This document shows positions 60,601-64,000 of a stretch of DNA of 64,000 nucleotides, in pieces. This DNA comes from Monarcha castaneiventris obscurior (lineage: Eukaryota > Chordata > Aves > Passeriformes > Monarchidae). Under the pieces are notes generated by a model. It saw nothing but the letters and a program-made list of their open reading frames with translations. It made no database searches and was not told the origin of the DNA. The stretch lies in assembly GCA_026261815.1 (NCBI GenBank), contig JAMPIT010000575.1, forward strand, positions 41,641,501 to 41,705,500, given 5' to 3'. Every line of letters begins with the position of its first letter. The first letter of the stretch is position 1. A program made the translations under genes and the position numbers.

Positions 60601-63287
60601 ATACTTGAGCTGATGAAGAGGGAAAATGAGAACATTAGGGTGCTTTTGTAACAAACCTGTGGAGTACTAAAACATACTGGCTTGAAGGCCTTGTATTATT
60701 TTATTTTATAGAACATGCCATTTTCCACTAATTATAATTACTATTGTCAACCTACTTCACTCTTTCAGAGAGACAGAAAGACAAGAGCTAACACAGACAA
60801 GATGATTCAATGCACCCTATGTCTACTATAAAACATAAAACCTCAGCCATTAAATGTGCCACCCTATTCCCCCTGTTACATTCATGATCAAAACTCCAAA
60901 CTTCTTTGCCAGACTTAAATCTGCCTGTTTTTTTACATTTTTGGAGCAGCATTTGAAAATCCTTAAAGCTAGTTTGGAAGGATTCTTTTTTTTCCTTTTT
61001 CAGCTAGAGCACTTTTGTAATAGTTTAAAATGCATAAGAAGCTATGCTGCAGCTTTTAAAGTGCTAATTTTATTATGAGGTGGTATATAGTAGTATTCTT
61101 CTGGAAGTTAATAAATGATGCACATTTTCCATGACTGACAGACATTGCTAAATGAGTTAATATGTTTCAGCAAAATGCAATTAAAGAAAAGAAATTCACT
61201 GTCAACAGTTTAACCATGGCAATACACAGAGCTGGAATGAGACAACTAACCTCAGATAACTAAGATTGATGCATACATGACAAAGTTTTAATAATCCATA
61301 TTTAAAACAAACAAATAAAGAAACCCCAAACCAAATAATGATAATTAAATCTCAAACACAGTTTTGTTTCCCAGTAACACAACTGCAAAACAAATCAATA
61401 TTTTCAACAAACAAGTGCCCTATTTCATCTCCTCCGCAGAAAAACACGGCACTCCTCGAACTGCTGTGAGGAGGATCCAAGGGGAGGGCTGTCTTGCCCC
61501 TCTTGTGTAGAGGGGGCTCCTCTTGGGCAACTGTGGGGCCACACTGGGCAAGGGGCAGGAATCCAGATCAGGTAGGTAGTGACCAAAATCAGTTCCAGCC
61601 TGCAGGTATTTACTTGGGGGCCTGGCAGGAGCCCCCTCTTGCAGAAGCACCTGGGTGACAGCTCCCATGGAGCCACCACGACAAAAGTACCAGCCTCTGC
61701 ACCCCTCTACCACCCTCAGTGTCCTGGCTTCTGCAAAGCATCTACTAGTTCCAGCAAGTGATTTGCTCAAGTGTGAACAGTGAGATTTGGCTTTACTGAT
61801 GTGCTACTTCATGCAGTGATGGATTTTCTGCATTCTATCTCACTCTGTTGGGCCAGAATGCTGGGAAGTTCCCTCTGAGAGTGGGGTAAACCATTTTGCA
61901 CTCATACAGGCTCAAATTCTCTCTTCATTTATACCCACCAGAAAACCCTACCTACCACCAGGAGAGCTGAGGAGGTAGAAATGGCAGCAGAATTTGAGTG
62001 TAGGAACTGGTGAGTGAAAAACAAACACAACTCTATTTCACTGCCAGCTACCACAAATACCTACACACCTGGTATTTATATTCAGGTGGGCACTGTGTAC
62101 CTAAGGACTTCAATTGAGCTTTTAAAATCTCAACCCTCAGAATCTAGCTACAGATAACCACAATCCTAAAACCTTGGATGCTGATACATAAATGTATGAT
62201 ATACCTGTTTAGTTGCCATGGCACTAATCAGCACAACAATGATTTTTGCTAATTGCAAAGGCAGGCTAGTAGCAAATTTCAAATGATTAGTGAGTAAAGG
62301 TCCTCAGAGCAATCCTGCTTGAAAGTAAATGTCCGGTAAGATGCAATTAGTGTGTCTGGTTTCTTCTTTTCTTTCTTTGTTTTTCCTTTTTTATCGAGGT
62401 GGTCTTGAACTGCAGACACAATCACAACGCTCATGGTGATCCAGTTGTATATCTACCAAGGACATGTTGTTCCTGATTCTGCCTCTTCTTCTGGGATGCC
62501 CGCCCTCAGGGACAAACTTCAGCACCTGGGAGGATCAACAAAAATGCACTGAATTAGAAAACACTGTTGGAGATCTGAGGAGATGTGAGTGTTGGGACCC
62601 CAAGGGCACCAACAGCCCTTAATAGCCCTGACCAGCATTAATTTGGACAGAGTTTTATTTCCAGCTTTTTCTTTGCACCCTTTGACATCCTGCTGTACTG
62701 TTTGTCCTGGAGCTTGGACAGACTGTATTATTTCCTACATCAGGTATCTTTATATCTTGCAGTTTCCTAACCATGCCCAAAACTGCTCCTTTGCATGCGA
62801 ATTATCCAGCATGTTTCCTTTGCCTCATCTTTGCAGTTCCATACATATTTGAAGCATCCTGTCCCTCCTCTCCCTTGGGCAATATTTCTGCTCTAAAGAA
62901 CAAGGAACACTTTTTAAGCAATTTGAAATTTCTGAAGCACATATCACTAGAATTGGTCCAAAAATTAAATACTTGTGGAGGGCAGAAGGAGATGAAGGAG
63001 CTTGCACAAAATATGTGTCAGATCCCTCGGAGTTTCTGTGGAATCTGAGTTTTGTTGGCTTGTCTTAAAAATCTCTGCCTCAATCTAAATGATTTCTGAA
63101 GAATTTACTGTGAATAATGTCAAACAAACAAGCAAACAAAATTACTGCCTAGGGAAGTATACATTGTACAAGATGCTTTTGAAAAAATTCTATCCAGGCA
63201 AGGTGATCTTGAGACCTGTTGGAAGGGGGTTGTAGGTTGCAAAAAAGATGAGAAAGATGCAACAAACACAAGATACAACCAAAAAAT
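57671..63287. other. Unassigned sequence, no gene recognised
   Basis: About 5.6 kb. More GC-rich pockets lie at 58470-58800, 59880-60070 and 61430-61780. They account for the longer frames (59796-60251 plus, 151 codons; 61420-61770 minus, 116 codons; 58326-58649 plus, 107 codons), none of which shows a domain. No transposon could be identified. Short A-runs occur near 57717 and 58108. Confidence 0.45.
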
Positions 63288-63503
63288 ACCCCTATTTGGT
63301 AATAGGTAAGAAAATACTGAGTGGTTAGGCACTGGAGCAGACTGTCCAGAGAGGCTGCAGAAACCTTCACACAGTCAAAATAAACAGGATGAGACCCTGA
63401 GCAACCTCATCCATCTTCAACATTTTTCCTGCTTTTATGGGAGATTGGGTAGGAGACCCTCAGAGATGTCTTCCAACCCATATCATTATACGAATCTGAT
63501 TCC
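63288..63503 (+). repeat. CR1 LINE 3' end
   Basis: 'gtggttaggcactggagcag' is followed by 'actgtccagagaggctgcag', 'gatgagaccctgagcaacct' and 'gagatgtcttccaacccata'. The tail is decayed ('tcattatacgaatctgattc'). The order matches a plus-strand CR1 3' UTR with moderate divergence. The left edge is approximate. Confidence 0.82.
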
Positions 63504-64000
63504 CTGAAAATGATCTTGTATCTTCCCAAATCTCACAGCACTCTGACCAGAAAGATACGTGTAATTGTCAGAGTTGTGTACATGGAGAATCTGAAACTGG
63601 TTTGCTCAAGGCTATGCAACACATGAGTAGAAACATTGTCAGTGGCATTATATAGTCTTTTCCATTTAGAAGTTCACTGATGGGAAGCAGGACACGGACA
63701 TAGCAAGGCTGCAGCTGCACAGCTGCATAAGCAGGGGGGTTGGTTCTGCGCAGTGTGGGCTGCAGCGCTTGAGTCCAGAAACCACGCACCAGTAAGGCAC
63801 TGGAGCTAACAGGTCTCACCTCCTGGCAGGCTGACGTGGCTCATGCTAGCTTGGCCAAGTGTCTGCTAGATCAGCTGCACTTCTCTTGCTTGTTCCAAGA
63901 TGGAGAGAGGTCTGTTAAGTGCATGATCTCCCAAAGCCAGTGGCCAACTGGGAAGTGGGACCCAAACCTCTGAAACACTTCAACCACTGAAGCACCCACG
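63504..64000. other. Unassigned sequence to window end
   Basis: No gene or repeat recognised. The frame at 63568-63819 (minus, 83 codons) has no domain. Confidence 0.5.

Noticed and set aside
61420..61770. Two overlapping minus-strand frames suggesting a gene
   Set aside because: Both phases are open over the same bases, which points to low stop-codon density from GC content rather than coding.

Overview
The window is vertebrate nuclear DNA and almost certainly avian, probably from a neoavian bird such as a songbird. The main evidence is the repeats. There are thirteen fragments of the CR1 LINE, the dominant bird retrotransposon. Several still carry the diagnostic 3' end, where a stretch like 'gatctttaaggtccc' leads into a short tail such as 'attctatgattct'. 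There are also two solo endogenous-retrovirus LTRs whose sequence layout I know from neoavian genomes. Base composition is AT-rich with rare CpG, and no short interspersed element family of mammalian type is visible.

I found no convincing protein-coding gene, tRNA, rRNA or CRISPR array. The open frames are short (the longest is 248 codons, at 31283-32029 on the minus strand) and show no recognisable domain. The window is best read as a gene desert or as the inside of a very large intron.

Layout. 1-3.8 kb: three CR1 3' fragments. 3.8-25.3 kb: mostly unique AT-rich DNA with one CR1 tail (10.2 kb), a small 21-bp tandem repeat (12.3 kb) and two stretches that look like candidate conserved non-coding elements (5.8-6.2 and 16.9-17.3 kb). 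25.3-30.1 kb: repeat-rich, with a CR1, a solo LTR and two longer CR1 pol fragments in opposite orientation. 31-32.2 kb: a GC-rich block with a G-quadruplex motif and a small hairpin. 35.2-35.9 kb: a TAAT- and GATA-motif-rich stretch, the best enhancer candidate here. 39.0-39.3 kb: a possible signal-peptide-type first exon with a phase-1 splice donor, followed by a homeodomain/POU-site-rich stretch. 41.9-43.0 kb: a 1.1-kb solo LTR with internal degenerate repeats. 45.4-48.0 kb: two CR1 copies. 49.1 kb: a 95-bp TTCC microsatellite. 49.2-64 kb: mostly unique DNA with three CR1 tails, a GC-rich block at 55.6-56.2 kb and scattered candidate regulatory stretches.

The genes cannot be said to work together because none was found. 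Any function here is most likely regulatory. The enhancer and exon suggestions are inferences from base composition and motifs and have not been tested by alignment.
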